A DNA stretch of 64,000 bases from Parvularculaceae bacterium (GCA_020446945.1 JAGRDS010000001.1:438807-502806); one strand, 5' to 3'. Positions 45,904 to 56,617 are shown, counted from the stretch's first letter. The notes: generated from the sequence alone by a model not told the origin. Translations and numbers: made by a program.

Positions 45904-48636
45904 TTACAGATCGCCGATGGATTTTACTTCAATCGGGCCAAGGCCGAGCGATCTGACGCCGGCTTCGATTTGCGCGCGATCCCCGACGATGATCCAGACC
46001 AGGCTTTCGGGATGTATCGCTTCGTCTGCGGCCGCTTCGACATCGCTCAGGGACAATCCCTCATAGCTTTCTTTCAGCGAGGCGGGATAGTTCCACGGGC
46101 GCCCGAAACGGTTTGAGCTTATAAGGCTTCCCAATACGTCGCCGGAAGTTTCAAAAGCGCCCGGCAAAGACCGCGTATTATTGTCGACGACGCGTTTGAG
46201 TTCGGTCGCCGTCGCCGGGCGGGTGGTCTTGTAGGCGTTCATCTCCTTGACGAGTTCGGCGAGCGACTCTTTCGTCTTGTCGGTCTGAACGGGTGCGTAA
46301 ACAAGATAGGGGCGCTGTCCGCGCGCGTCCTGGAAGAAAGTGTAGGCGCCGTAAGCCCAGTGCTTGTCTTCGCGCAGGTTCATGTTTACCCGCGCGGTGA
46401 ATTGGCCGCCGAGAATATCGTTCATCGCATTGAGCGCGACATTGTTCGGCGCGCCGGTCGGCGGCGCGACGTGCCCCGCCAAAATCAGCGATTGCGGCGA
46501 TCCGGGCTTATCGACGATGATTACGCGGCCTTTTTCCGGGCGTTCGACGATTGCGATATTCTTCGTCGGAATCGGCGTCGCGGGCGCGCGCCAGTCGCCG
46601 AAAGCGCGCTCGAGCGCGGGCTTCATTTCCGCCATTGTCGCATCGCCGACGACGAACAGCGTCGCATTGTCCGGTCGAATCCAGGTTTGATGAAACCGGG
46701 TCAAATCCTCGCGCGTCAGCGATTTCACCGATTCGATCGTTCCCGACCCGGTGAACGGGACGCCATAGGCGTGTCCTTCGCCATACATCAGCGGCGGCAG
46801 CAGGCGCAGCGCGAGTTGCACGGGGCTCGCCTTTTCCTGCTCTATGCCGGCGATCCATCTTGCGCGAAGTTTTTCCATCTCTTTCACATCGAATGCCGGA
46901 TTGCGGATCACATCCGCCATCAGATCGAGCGAAGGCGAGAGATTCGACTTGAGCGCTGAAAGCGTTACGCCGGTCATGTCGAGATTGGAGCCGACGCCCA
47001 ATGTCGCGCCGAGACTTTCAAGCTCCTCGGCGATTTTTACGGCGGTGCGCTTTTTCGTTCCTTCATCAAGCATGGCGCCGGCGAACGAGGCCGCGCCAAG
47101 CTTGGCGCCGCTTTCGTCCGATGCGTAGCCGGCGTCGAACTGCATAGAAATATTTACGACCGGCACGGTCGGTCTGTTGGCCAGGATGACTTTGACGCCG
47201 TTGCTCAGTGTCGCTTCCTCGATCGCAGGGAATGTAAGGTCCGGCGATGTCGGAACGCTCGGCAAGCCTGAGGTGCGATCGACCGCGGAAGCGGCCGTTT
47301 TGTATTCCGGGAACGGCAAAACGGTCAGTTGGTAATAGCCTGCATTCATGACGTCGCGCGCGGCGGCGAGGACGCCAGCCGGCGTGGCCTTGTCGAGCCA
47401 GTCGAGTTGTTTCTCAATGAAGCCCGGATCGTTTGCGTATAAGGCGCCTTCCGCGAGCGTGACCGCCTTGCCGCCGAAGCCGCCGACTTTTTCAAGGCCG
47501 CGAATGACCGCGGCTTCGATGGAGGTTTTCGCGCGGTCAAGTTCGGCTTTCGTCGGCCCTTTCGCGAGGAATTCGGCGATGACTTTTTCCATCTCCGCTT
47601 CGACTTTTAAGGGATCGGTCTCGACTTTCGGGTCGACGGTCACCGAATAAAAACCGAGCAATTCGTGATCCTGCAATTGCGCGGTCGCGCTTGTCGCGAG
47701 TTCAAGATCGTAAACCAGCCTCTGGTAAAGTCTCGACGTTTTTCCGCCGCCAAGCACTTCGGCCGCCAACGTCAAAAGCACGGCGTCTTTCGTAGTGCGT
47801 CCGGGCGCGACCCAGTTGCGGTCGATCTTGACCTGCGGCACGCGATCATACATAATCTCGCGCTTGTCGGCGGCGAGCTTGGGCGCGTTCCCTTCCGCGC
47901 GCGTCAGCGGCGGGCCGCTCTCTATATCGCCGAAATATTTCTCGACTTTCTGTTTCGCAGTTTCGAGGTCGATATCCCCGGCGAGGACGAGAACGGCGTT
48001 CGCCGCACCGTAATATTCCTTGAACCAGGCCTTGACCGTTTCAAGATCGGCGGCGTTCAGGTCGTCCATCGAACCGATCGTCGAATGGGAATAGGGATGG
48101 CCGGCCGGCAGCAATCCGGCGAGCGTCGGATATTCCATGCGTCCGTAAGGCTGGTTGTCGCCCTGCCGTTTCTCATTTTGAACGACGCCGCGCTGCTCAT
48201 CGAGTTTTTCCTGCGTGATCGCGCCGAGCAGGTGACCCATCCGATCCGACTCCATCCAGAGGATGCGATCGAGCGCCGGCGTCGGCGCAGTCTGGAAATA
48301 GTTCGTGCGATCGAACCATGTCGTGCCGTTGAGGTCTGTCGCGCCGATTTCCTCAAGCGGCTCGAACCATTCGCCGTCGTAATTTTCCGACCCGTTGAAC
48401 ATCAAATGCTCAAACAGATGCGCAAATCCCGTACGCCCTTCCGGCTCGTCCTTGGAGCCGACATGATACCAGATCGATACTGCGACAACCGGCGCTTTTC
48501 GGTCCTCGTGAACGACGACCCTCAGTCCGTTATCCAGCGTGAATTGTTCATAGGGGATGGAAATATCCGCGGCGTCGGCCGCGCCGATCGCGGCGATGAC
48601 CGCCGCAGCCGCGGCGGATAGTTTCAGTAAGCGCAT
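45904..48636 (-). CDS. Secreted M16-family zinc metallopeptidase
   Basis: This 910-residue protein has a signal peptide (cleavage near residue 22). The inverted zinc motif HxxEH is intact as HLFEH at 73-77. Two M16 halves follow: the N-terminal one active, the C-terminal one (from about residue 480) lacking the motif, the usual pitrilysin-like clamshell. It probably acts in the periplasm on peptides. It is transcribed alone on the minus strand, convergent with folC. Confidence 0.95.
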   Translation of the reverse strand: MRLLKLSAAAAAVIAAIGAADAADISIPYEQFTLDNGLRVVVHEDRKAPVVAVSIWYHVGSKDEPEGRTGFAHLFEHLMFNGSENYDGEWFEPLEEIGATDLNGTTWFDRTNYFQTAPTPALDRILWMESDRMGHLLGAITQEKLDEQRGVVQNEKRQGDNQPYGRMEYPTLAGLLPAGHPYSHSTIGSMDDLNAADLETVKAWFKEYYGAANAVLVLAGDIDLETAKQKVEKYFGDIESGPPLTRAEGNAPKLAADKREIMYDRVPQVKIDRNWVAPGRTTKDAVLLTLAAEVLGGGKTSRLYQRLVYDLELATSATAQLQDHELLGFYSVTVDPKVETDPLKVEAEMEKVIAEFLAKGPTKAELDRAKTSIEAAVIRGLEKVGGFGGKAVTLAEGALYANDPGFIEKQLDWLDKATPAGVLAAARDVMNAGYYQLTVLPFPEYKTAASAVDRTSGLPSVPTSPDLTFPAIEEATLSNGVKVILANRPTVPVVNISMQFDAGYASDESGAKLGAASFAGAMLDEGTKKRTAVKIAEELESLGATLGVGSNLDMTGVTLSALKSNLSPSLDLMADVIRNPAFDVKEMEKLRARWIAGIEQEKASPVQLALRLLPPLMYGEGHAYGVPFTGSGTIESVKSLTREDLTRFHQTWIRPDNATLFVVGDATMAEMKPALERAFGDWRAPATPIPTKNIAIVERPEKGRVIIVDKPGSPQSLILAGHVAPPTGAPNNVALNAMNDILGGQFTARVNMNLREDKHWAYGAYTFFQDARGQRPYLVYAPVQTDKTKESLAELVKEMNAYKTTRPATATELKRVVDNNTRSLPGAFETSGDVLGSLISSNRFGRPWNYPASLKESYEGLSLSDVEAAADEAIHPESLVWIIVGDRAQIEAGVRSLGLGPIEVKSIGDL

Positions 48637-48713
48637 TTTTTATCCTTCTTTTCGCCGGCCCGCAGGGGCGTATTCCGGACCCTAGGGGTCAGGGCGGCGC
48701 CGTCAAGCAAGGG

Positions 48714-48736
48714 AAAACGCTTCATCGTTCGAAGCG
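48714..48736 (-). terminator. Weak terminator candidate after regA
   Basis: On the minus strand CGCTTC and GAAGCG flank a 7-nt loop and are followed by four T residues, about 50 nt past the regA stop. Confidence 0.4.
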
Positions 48737-48787
48737 CTCGTTTCGCCGAAAGACGCGGCGCCCTGTCGCGAGGCAAGCGTTGCAACG

Positions 48788-49345
48788 CTATTTCGGCGCG
48801 CGCTTGGCGAGGATGCGCTGCAAGGTGCGCCGGTGCATGCCGAGACGGCGGGCCGTTTCAGATACATTGTGATCGCACAATTCGTAGACGCGCTGGATAT
48901 GCTCCCAGCGAACGCGATCGGCGGACATCGGGTTTTCCGGCGGTTCCGGCCTTGAACCTTCGCGCGCGAGGAGCGCTTTTTCGACATCGTTCGCGTCCGC
49001 CGGTTTGGCGAGATAGTCGAGCGCGCCAGCCTTCACCGCTGCGACCGCGGTGGCGATGTTTCCATAACCGGTCAGCATGACGACGCGGCAATCCTCGCGG
49101 ATATCGTGGATGGCGTTTACGACTTCCAGCCCGTCGCCGTCTTCCAGCCGGAGATCTACGACTGCGAAAGCGGGCGGCGCCGCGCGCGCCATTTTGACGG
49201 CTTCCCCGACCCCGGCGGCGAGCATGGTCTGGAAGCCGCGCTTTTCCATCGCTCGGCCCAGGCGGATTCGAAACGGTTCGTCATCGTCGACGATCAGCAA
49301 TGAAGCGTCGGCGGGCAGGCCTGCGGCGGCGGTTTCGTCAGTCAT
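48788..49345 (-). CDS. regA: Redox response regulator RegA/ActR/PrrA
   Basis: This 185-residue regulator has a receiver domain (acidic pocket at 20-22, phospho-acceptor D64 in VVDLRLEDGDG, conserved Lys in AKPAD) and a C-terminal Fis-type HTH. The HTH sequence around NVSETARRLGMHRRTLQRIL is the near-invariant signature of the RegA/ActR/PrrA group. The ATG at 49345 follows GGGA. The gene lies 94 bp downstream of regB. It controls aerobic/anaerobic energy genes in relatives. Confidence 0.94.
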   Translation of the reverse strand: MTDETAAAGLPADASLLIVDDDEPFRIRLGRAMEKRGFQTMLAAGVGEAVKMARAAPPAFAVVDLRLEDGDGLEVVNAIHDIREDCRVVMLTGYGNIATAVAAVKAGALDYLAKPADANDVEKALLAREGSRPEPPENPMSADRVRWEHIQRVYELCDHNVSETARRLGMHRRTLQRILAKRAPK

Positions 49346-49439
49346 CGTCCCTATCCACATTCTGCGCCCGCGTGCGGCGCGGACATTCGCAATGGTTGGC
49401 GCGGTTTTGCTATCTCCGCGCCGCTTAAGCAAGTTTTCC

Positions 49440-50780
49440 TCAGCCGATATCGGCCAAAATGGCCGATTGCGGCCATTTAACGGAAACCCACGCGCCCGAA
49501 TGAGACGGAGTATCGACCCAGTCCCTATTGTCAAAAGCGATCGCCGCCCCAGTGCGTTCGAGCAGCGTTTTGGCGATGAAAAAACCGAGACCGAGGCCGC
49601 CGGTGCGCGCTGAAGATGCGCGCCCGCGCGAGCGTCCGCCGAGATACGGCTCGCCAAGGCGCCCTAGAATATCGGGTGAAAAACCGGGACCGTCATCGAG
49701 AATCTCGACGGAAAGGTTCGCATCGTCCCAATCTGCGGAAACAAGGACTTTCGAATGGGCGTGACCGACGGCGTTTTCAACGAGATTTCTGAGGCCGTAA
49801 ATTATTTCGGGTTTTCGTTGCAGGACAGGCGCGGCCTTTTCCGCAGCGCCCTTGACGTCGAAAATTACGGCGGGTCCGTTGCGCAGGTCTATGAACGGTT
49901 CGGCGGCTTCCTTCAGCATGAGATCGACTGCGATCCGGTCCATCATCACGTCGCGCGCGTCGCCGCGGTTGGAAAGGCGTCCAAGGATTTCCCGACACCT
50001 TTGCGCCTGGCTGACAAGCAGCTTCGCGTCCTCCTCCAACAGGCCGGCCCCGGCGAGTTCATCCGCCATTTCTTTTGCGGTAAGCTGTATTGTCGCGAGC
50101 GGCGTGCCGAGTTCGTGCGCCGCCGCAGCGGCCAACCCGCCGATCGCCGCCATGCGTTCTTCGCGCGCAAGGATGAGTTGCGAGGCTGCGAGCGCGCTTT
50201 TGAGCTGCGCCGACTCGGCGGCGATGCGATGTGCGTAAGCGGCGAAGAACGCCACCGCGAACGAAAGCGACACCCAGATGCCGATGCTCAGAATGGGCGG
50301 CAGCGCCATTTCGACGCCGGCGCGCCAGGGCAGCGGCATATTGAAAGCGGCAAGCGCGGAAATGCCTGCGAACGCGCATCCGCCGACCAGAATTGTAAGG
50401 CGCAGGGGCAGAACGCTCGCGGCTATCGTGACAGGCGCGAGGATCAGTACGGAAAATGGGTTCTGAAGTCCGCCGGTCAGGAACAAGAGCGCGCAAAGTT
50501 GAACGATATCGAAAATGACTGACGCCGCCGCTTCCTGGTCTGACAGGTAACGCCGCGGTGAAAAACGCAGCATGATGAAAATATTCAGCCACGCGCTCAT
50601 GGCGATGGCCGCGAGGCACAGACCGAGCGGGACGCGAAACCCGAGCGCGAAATGGACGATCAGGATGGCGGCCAACTGGCCTGCGACGGCGAGCCATCTC
50701 AACGCCGTCAATGTTCTCAACCGGACGGGCCCGCGCAGCGCCTGCTCGGCGAGTTCGTCTGCGGCGTTTTGAGTGATCAC
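49440..50780 (-). CDS. regB: Redox-sensing histidine kinase RegB/PrrB
   Basis: This 446-residue kinase has six membrane segments, then a dimerisation domain and HATPase. The quinone-binding motif GGLQNPF is at 103-109 and the phospho-acceptor H222 sits in AHELGTPL. C262, in QRCREIL, matches the redox-active cysteine described for Rhodobacter RegB. The start is GTG at 50780 with GAGGCGA upstream. It diverges from the senC gene, the classic regB-senC arrangement, with regA downstream. It probably senses the ubiquinone pool. Confidence 0.94.
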   Translation of the reverse strand: MITQNAADELAEQALRGPVRLRTLTALRWLAVAGQLAAILIVHFALGFRVPLGLCLAAIAMSAWLNIFIMLRFSPRRYLSDQEAAASVIFDIVQLCALLFLTGGLQNPFSVLILAPVTIAASVLPLRLTILVGGCAFAGISALAAFNMPLPWRAGVEMALPPILSIGIWVSLSFAVAFFAAYAHRIAAESAQLKSALAASQLILAREERMAAIGGLAAAAAHELGTPLATIQLTAKEMADELAGAGLLEEDAKLLVSQAQRCREILGRLSNRGDARDVMMDRIAVDLMLKEAAEPFIDLRNGPAVIFDVKGAAEKAAPVLQRKPEIIYGLRNLVENAVGHAHSKVLVSADWDDANLSVEILDDGPGFSPDILGRLGEPYLGGRSRGRASSARTGGLGLGFFIAKTLLERTGAAIAFDNRDWVDTPSHSGAWVSVKWPQSAILADIG

Positions 50781-50803
50781 GGCGTCGCCTCGAATTTGCG
50801 TGT

Positions 50804-50815
50804 GCGCATGTGCGC
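50804..50815. promoter_or_regulatory. Inverted repeat in the regB-senC divergent promoter
   Basis: GCGCA and TGCGC are separated by TG, midway in the 101-bp gap. An autoregulatory RegA site is possible, but the repeat is short and in a GC-rich background. Confidence 0.3.
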
Positions 50816-50881
50816 GCTGGACCTGGGGTTGGACTAGGGATAATCGAGCGTGTCGGGAACGGGAAGAGAAAGGGCGTTTCG

Positions 50882-51478
50882 ATGCAGCCGAACCGATTGA
50901 CCGGTATGATCGCCGCGGCGGCGTTCGCCTTGTTGGCCTCATGCGGCGGCGCGCAGGAATCGAACCTCCCCGAAAAGGGCGTAATCCGCCTTTCCGACCA
51001 GTTTTCGGCTGATTTCGCGCTCGTCGATCAGGATGGCCGTCTCGTTCGCGACGAGGATTTCAAGGGAAAAGTCGCGATCGTTTATTTCGGCTTCGCGACC
51101 TGTCCGGACGTTTGCCCGCTTGCGCTCGGCCGGCTCAGCGCGGCTTTGAACGCGCTCACCGAGGGCGAGAGGCGGGATATCGCCGCTCTTTTCATCACTG
51201 TCGATCCGGAAAGGGATACCCCGGAAGCGCTCAAATCGTACCTCGCATTCGATCCGAGAATAACGGGCCTGACAGGCGACCGGGGGGCGATCGACCAGGC
51301 GAAAAGCGGTTTCAAGGTATACGCCGAACCTGAACCCTTGCCGGATTCCTCGATCGGCTACACGATGAACCATTCGAGCCTGTTTTACCTGATCGACCGT
51401 AAGGGCGCGCTCAAATACGCGCTCGAAGATACTTTGTCGCCCGATCAGATCGCCGCTTCGATTCGCAGCGCCCTTTAG
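50882..51478 (+). CDS. senC: SCO1/SenC-family copper lipoprotein
   Basis: This 198-residue lipoprotein has a lipobox LLASC (C21) and a thioredoxin fold. The copper ligands are C74 and C78 in TCPDVC and H164 in NHSS. SenC/PrrC proteins help assemble the CuA centre of cytochrome c oxidase and influence the RegB signal. Its divergence from regB is the standard arrangement. AAAGGG lies 8 nt before the ATG. Confidence 0.95.
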   Translation: MQPNRLTGMIAAAAFALLASCGGAQESNLPEKGVIRLSDQFSADFALVDQDGRLVRDEDFKGKVAIVYFGFATCPDVCPLALGRLSAALNALTEGERRDIAALFITVDPERDTPEALKSYLAFDPRITGLTGDRGAIDQAKSGFKVYAEPEPLPDSSIGYTMNHSSLFYLIDRKGALKYALEDTLSPDQIAASIRSAL

Positions 51479-51549
51479 GCCGATGGCCTATTAACATATT
51501 GAATTCCCCGGATTTTCTGGCGATCTCGCGCCGGCTTCACGGCCTGGTG

Positions 51550-51571
51550 ATTATTGCAGGTGCGTAATAAT
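51550..51571. promoter_or_regulatory. AT-rich inverted repeat upstream of phaZ
   Basis: ATTATT and AATAAT arms, with a further C-G and a G-T pair, enclose a short spacer 108 bp before the depolymerase start. TGC-rich sequence follows, which recalls PhaR sites, but no regulator gene is present. Confidence 0.3.
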
Positions 51572-51679
51572 TGTTGCGCCGCGCACAAGGCGCATGTCAT
51601 CGTCGCAAATCCGGCGACCTGCGGCCCGGCGGGAGGGCGGCTGACAGCGCGGCAAGTAGCGTAGGAGTTGAGAGGGGCG

Positions 51680-52939
51680 ATGCTCTATTCGGCTTTTGAA
51701 TTCGGGTACGCCGCGATGACGCCGGCGCGTCTTGCGGCTGGATTCGGCGCGAAGTTCTGGCGCTCGCCGTCCAATCCGCTCGCCGATACCTGGGTTGCGC
51801 GCGCTTCGGCGGCGGCGCTCGATATTTTCGAAAACGCGACGCGCCGGTATCCGAAACCGGAATGGGATCTGACGAGCGTTACGATCGACGGCAAACCTGT
51901 CTCGGTTTCGATTGAAACCGCGCTTTCAAAACCGTTTTGCGAGTTGTTGCATTTTCGAAAGACCGCATCGCCCGCCAATGGCGATCCCGGCCCCGCGGTG
52001 CTGATTATCGCGCCGATGTCAGGACATTACGCAACGCTGCTGCGCGGAACCGTCGAGGCCATGTTGCCGGCGCATGATGTTTACGTGACCGATTGGGCGA
52101 ATGCGCGCAACGTGCCGGTTTCCGCCGGGCGTTTCGATCTCAATGATTTCGTCGATTACCTGATCGAGTTCCTTCAGTTTATCGGGCCGGGCGCGCACGC
52201 GATGGCCGTTTGTCAGCCGGGCCCGGCGCTTCTCGCGGCGGCGGCGGTGATGGCCGAGAACGAAGACCCCTGCCGTCCGTCGTCAATGACGATTATGGGC
52301 AGCCCGATCGATGCGCGCCGTTCGCCGACCGTACCTAACCTGCTTGCGCAGGAACGCAGTTTCGAATGGTTCGAGCGCAATATGATTTATACGACGCCCG
52401 CGCCGTATGCCGGCGTAATGCGCCGCGTATATCCGGGTTTCGTCCAGCTTTATTCGTTCTTGTCGATGAACCAGGACCGGCATCTCAATGCGCATTACGA
52501 CTATTTCAATCATCTCGTCGAAGGCGATGGAGACAGTGCGGAGAAGCATCGAAAATTCTATGACGAATATTTGTCGGTCATAGATCTGACTGAAGAATTC
52601 TACCTCCAGACGATACGGGAGGTTTTTCAGGAATTCTCGCTCGCCGAGGGTGATTTCATGCATCGCGGCGCGCGCGTGAAGCCTGAAGCGATTTCGGACA
52701 TCGCCCTGATGACGGTCGAGGGCGAGAATGATGACATTTCGGGGATCGGGCAGACGCAGGCCGCGCACGATCTGTGCGTAAATATTCCGCCTTCGATGAA
52801 GGTCGACCACATCCAGCCGGGCGTCGGCCATTACGGCGTTTTCAACGGCTCGCGCTGGCGCACGGAAATCCAGCCGCGCGTCGCATCATTTATTCGCGAG
52901 CATAACCGCGCGGCGACGTTGGCCCGCGCCGCCGAGTAG
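51680..52939 (+). CDS. phaZ: Intracellular polyhydroxyalkanoate depolymerase
   Basis: This 419-residue cytosolic enzyme mobilises stored PHA granules. The family N-terminus MLYSAFEFGYAAM and the nucleophile C178 in AVCQPGPA are diagnostic: intracellular PhaZ enzymes use a cysteine in place of the lipase-box serine. IIAPMSGHYATLLRGTV and DWANARNVP are further landmarks. The ATG at 51680 follows GAGAGGGG; an in-frame TTG at 51668 is less likely. No phaC or phasin gene is in the window. Confidence 0.93.
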   Translation: MLYSAFEFGYAAMTPARLAAGFGAKFWRSPSNPLADTWVARASAAALDIFENATRRYPKPEWDLTSVTIDGKPVSVSIETALSKPFCELLHFRKTASPANGDPGPAVLIIAPMSGHYATLLRGTVEAMLPAHDVYVTDWANARNVPVSAGRFDLNDFVDYLIEFLQFIGPGAHAMAVCQPGPALLAAAAVMAENEDPCRPSSMTIMGSPIDARRSPTVPNLLAQERSFEWFERNMIYTTPAPYAGVMRRVYPGFVQLYSFLSMNQDRHLNAHYDYFNHLVEGDGDSAEKHRKFYDEYLSVIDLTEEFYLQTIREVFQEFSLAEGDFMHRGARVKPEAISDIALMTVEGENDDISGIGQTQAAHDLCVNIPPSMKVDHIQPGVGHYGVFNGSRWRTEIQPRVASFIREHNRAATLARAAE

Positions 52940-53026
52940 GGTGCGGCCTTAAAGGCTTCCAGCATGCGCCCGTCGGTGATAGGTTCGCTACGTCGCCGGA
53001 GCGGGCGATCGTTCTGGAGATGTTCC

Positions 53027-53704
53027 GTGCAAAGATTTCTGATCGTTTCGTTGGCCGCGCTCATGCCGGTCGCCGCCGCCGCCAAGGACGATGACGCGCG
53101 CCAGACCGGCGTTTATGTCCGCGCCGGCGCGGGCGTCGCATTCGGCGAAACGCTTGATCAGGATTTATCCTATAATCCGGCCGCCTCCTTCCTCACAGCT
53201 CCGGCGACGATGAAGATGAGCGATTTGGGCGAGGGCTTCGCGATCGCCGGCGCGATCGGATTTCAATATGCGAAAACGCGCACCGAACTTGAATATCGCC
53301 GAATGGAAATGTCGGTCGAAGGCGTCGCCTATTCGGGCGGCGCGGCGCCGTCGGCCCCGGTCGTCAATGACGACCTCGTCGCCCAGGCGCTTATGTCGAA
53401 TGTCTATTTCGATCTCGTGAATTCGAGCGCATTCACCCCCTATGTCGGCTTTGGCGTCGGAGGCGCGCGGATAGAAAACGAACTTGCTGAACGCGACGCC
53501 GTATTCGCCTATCAGGGGCGGGCCGGCGTGGAGGCGGCTTTAGGCGGCCGGTTTTCGGTCGGCGTTGAATACGCCTATTTCCGGACGCTTGACGTGAAAT
53601 ACGGCCCGAAGGAATTCGACCCCGCAGGTCCGGTCGGTCCGCGCACCGACGGCGATCCTTTCGTTTCCTCGACGGTGATGGGAACGCTGCGCGCCCTGTT
53701 CTGA
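53027..53704 (+). CDS. Outer-membrane beta-barrel protein
   Basis: This 225-residue protein has a signal peptide (GTG start at 53027, GGAG upstream; cleavage after AAA near residue 20). The rest alternates as amphipathic strands, with GVYVRAGAGVAF at the start, TPYVGFGVGGARI and VGVEYAYFRT in the second half, and a terminal Phe, the pattern of eight-stranded Omp25/OmpA-type barrels. It may be structural or immunogenic; the role is unknown. It follows phaZ in the same direction. Confidence 0.85.
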   Translation: MQRFLIVSLAALMPVAAAAKDDDARQTGVYVRAGAGVAFGETLDQDLSYNPAASFLTAPATMKMSDLGEGFAIAGAIGFQYAKTRTELEYRRMEMSVEGVAYSGGAAPSAPVVNDDLVAQALMSNVYFDLVNSSAFTPYVGFGVGGARIENELAERDAVFAYQGRAGVEAALGGRFSVGVEYAYFRTLDVKYGPKEFDPAGPVGPRTDGDPFVSSTVMGTLRALF

Positions 53705-53789
53705 AAACTGCGTCGATATTTCTTAGGCGCGGCGTTTCCGTTTCGGGCGGAAAAGCTCTATAGAGCGCGCGAATTTCAAATTATTCTGA

Positions 53790-54767
<978 letters not shown>

Positions 54768-54771
54768 GGGG

Positions 54772-55098
54772 CTACATCCCGGCCCGAATTCGGTCTGCGT
54801 AGAAGCCGTGGGTCGAGACCGCGTAGGACAAGCGCGGCGATTTTCGCCCGGACCAGAAGCCGTGCGTGCGCAAAGTGCGCGGCGCGAAGCCTGTTAGCGT
54901 CACGGAAATATTCGTCGCATGGCAGCTGTCCGCGATTGGGCTGACCGTGTGCGCCGCCGGCGTTTTGGCGCCGCGCCAAACGGTTACATTGTTTTCGACC
55001 GACTTAGTCGCGGCCGTCGGATGAACGAGTGTCGCGGCGTATACCGGCGAACAAAGGAAAAATCCGGCGATCAGTGCGGTTGCGGGTGCAGGCTTCAT
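54772..55098 (-). CDS. Small secreted protein of unknown function
   Basis: This 108-residue protein starts at the ATG at 55098 behind a strong AAGGAGG. The signal peptide ends after VYA near residue 20. The mature part is basic, with one cysteine, and ends in short His/Gly/Phe stretches (THGFWSG, THGFYAD) that form a near-repeat. I recognise no family. It diverges from the algD-like gene and converges on mdh. Confidence 0.7.
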   Translation of the reverse strand: MKPAPATALIAGFFLCSPVYAATLVHPTAATKSVENNVTVWRGAKTPAAHTVSPIADSCHATNISVTLTGFAPRTLRTHGFWSGRKSPRLSYAVSTHGFYADRIRAGM

Positions 55099-55303
55099 GG
55101 CGGCCTCCTTGATGTCCGCGCGATCGTGCCGTCGTTCCGCGGCGCGTTCAATATTTGTTAATGCATAAGGCCTGATTGAGATCAGGTTTTCTCCAATTAC
55201 GCGATCGCGGCTCACCTCCTTGCAACTTCGTCGCGATCTGCGCGAAATATTAAAGCTCTTTCGGCGATAAACGGACCGCCTTTTGGGGGGCTGGAGCGGC
55301 GCG

Positions 55304-56617
55304 ATGAAGGTTGCGATATTCGGACTGGGCTATGTCGGCGCCGTTTCGGGCGCGTGTTTCGCCGAGCTTGGGCATGAGGTTGTCGGCGTCGACGTGTCCG
55401 AATCCAAAATCGCGATGATAAATCGCGGCGAGGCGCCGATCGTCGAGGAAATGATAGCGGAGCTGACCGCCGACGCAGTAAGGCTCGGCAGGTTTCGCGC
55501 GATCAAGGATGCGGCGAGTGCGGTGCGTGAGGCGGATATCTCTCTTGTTTCCGTCGGAACGCCGACCGGCGCGGACGGAACGCCGGATTTGACCTATGTC
55601 GACGGCGTTGTGCGAGAAATCGGGTCCTCCTTACGCGGAACGTCCGCGCGCCATGTCGTCGTTATCAGATCGACGGTGCCGCCTGGAACGACGCAGCGGC
55701 GCATCGCGGACGCGCTGGAAGAAGCGTCGGGCGAAAAACTCGGCGCGCGTATCCATCTGGCGTTCAACCCGGAGTTCCTTCGCGAAGGGCGCTCGGTCAA
55801 GGATTTCCGCCAGCCGCCATTCACAATCATCGGCGCAATGTCGGACTATTCTTTCGAAGCTGTTGCGGAGCTTTACAGGGGCGTTGAAAGCGAAGTCATT
55901 CGCACCGATCCCTCCACAGCGGAATCGATCAAACTATTGTCAAACGCCTGGCACGGGTTGAAAGTCGCATTCGCCAATGAGGCCGCGCGTATCTTAAAAT
56001 CAACGGATGTGGACACGCGAAAGGCGCTGGACGTGTTCGCAAGGGACAAAATTCTCAACATTTCCCCTGCTTACCTGCGCCCCGGCTTTTCATTCGGCGG
56101 TTCATGTTTGCCAAAGGATCTGCGCGCGATGGTGTCGCTCGCCGATAAGGCTCAGGTCGCCGCGCCGATCATGCGCGCGACACTCGCATCGAATACGTCG
56201 CATCTCGACGCCGTTGTCGAACTCGTCCGCAGCTTCGGGCGCCGTCCCGTCGTACTGTTCGGCCTTGCTTTCAAATCCGGTACGGACGATATGCGCGAAT
56301 CGCCTTTCGTCGCGCTCGCCGAGCGGCTGATCGGAAAAGGCTACCGTTTGAGGATTGTAGATCCTTTCGTGGATGCAAGCCGTCTTATGGGAAAGAACAA
56401 GGAATTCATTGAGCGCGAAATTCCTCATTTTGTGGACCTGATTGCGCGCGACGCCGAGGACGCTGTAGATGAGGCCGAGATCGTAATCTTCGGACATGCG
56501 ACGGCGGTGGACAAGGGCGCGATTCTGGAGCGCGGCGTCGGCAAAATACTTATTGATCTCGCGGGCGATCGCGATCTTGAATTTTGCGGCGCCGATTACC
56601 GCGGCGCGGCGTGGTGA
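55304..56617 (+). CDS. GDP-mannose 6-dehydrogenase-like nucleotide sugar dehydrogenase
   Basis: This 437-residue enzyme performs a four-electron oxidation of a nucleotide sugar to the uronate. Rossmann GLGYVGAVSGACFAELGH is at 7-24 and the catalytic cysteine is C268 in FSFGGSCLPKD. NAWHGLKVAFANE near 214-226 resembles the AlgD/GMD form more than UDP-glucose dehydrogenase. The ATG at 55304 follows GGAG. The next gene overlaps it. A role in an acidic exopolysaccharide is inferred. Confidence 0.88.
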   Translation: MKVAIFGLGYVGAVSGACFAELGHEVVGVDVSESKIAMINRGEAPIVEEMIAELTADAVRLGRFRAIKDAASAVREADISLVSVGTPTGADGTPDLTYVDGVVREIGSSLRGTSARHVVVIRSTVPPGTTQRRIADALEEASGEKLGARIHLAFNPEFLREGRSVKDFRQPPFTIIGAMSDYSFEAVAELYRGVESEVIRTDPSTAESIKLLSNAWHGLKVAFANEAARILKSTDVDTRKALDVFARDKILNISPAYLRPGFSFGGSCLPKDLRAMVSLADKAQVAAPIMRATLASNTSHLDAVVELVRSFGRRPVVLFGLAFKSGTDDMRESPFVALAERLIGKGYRLRIVDPFVDASRLMGKNKEFIEREIPHFVDLIARDAEDAVDEAEIVIFGHATAVDKGAILERGVGKILIDLAGDRDLEFCGADYRGAAW

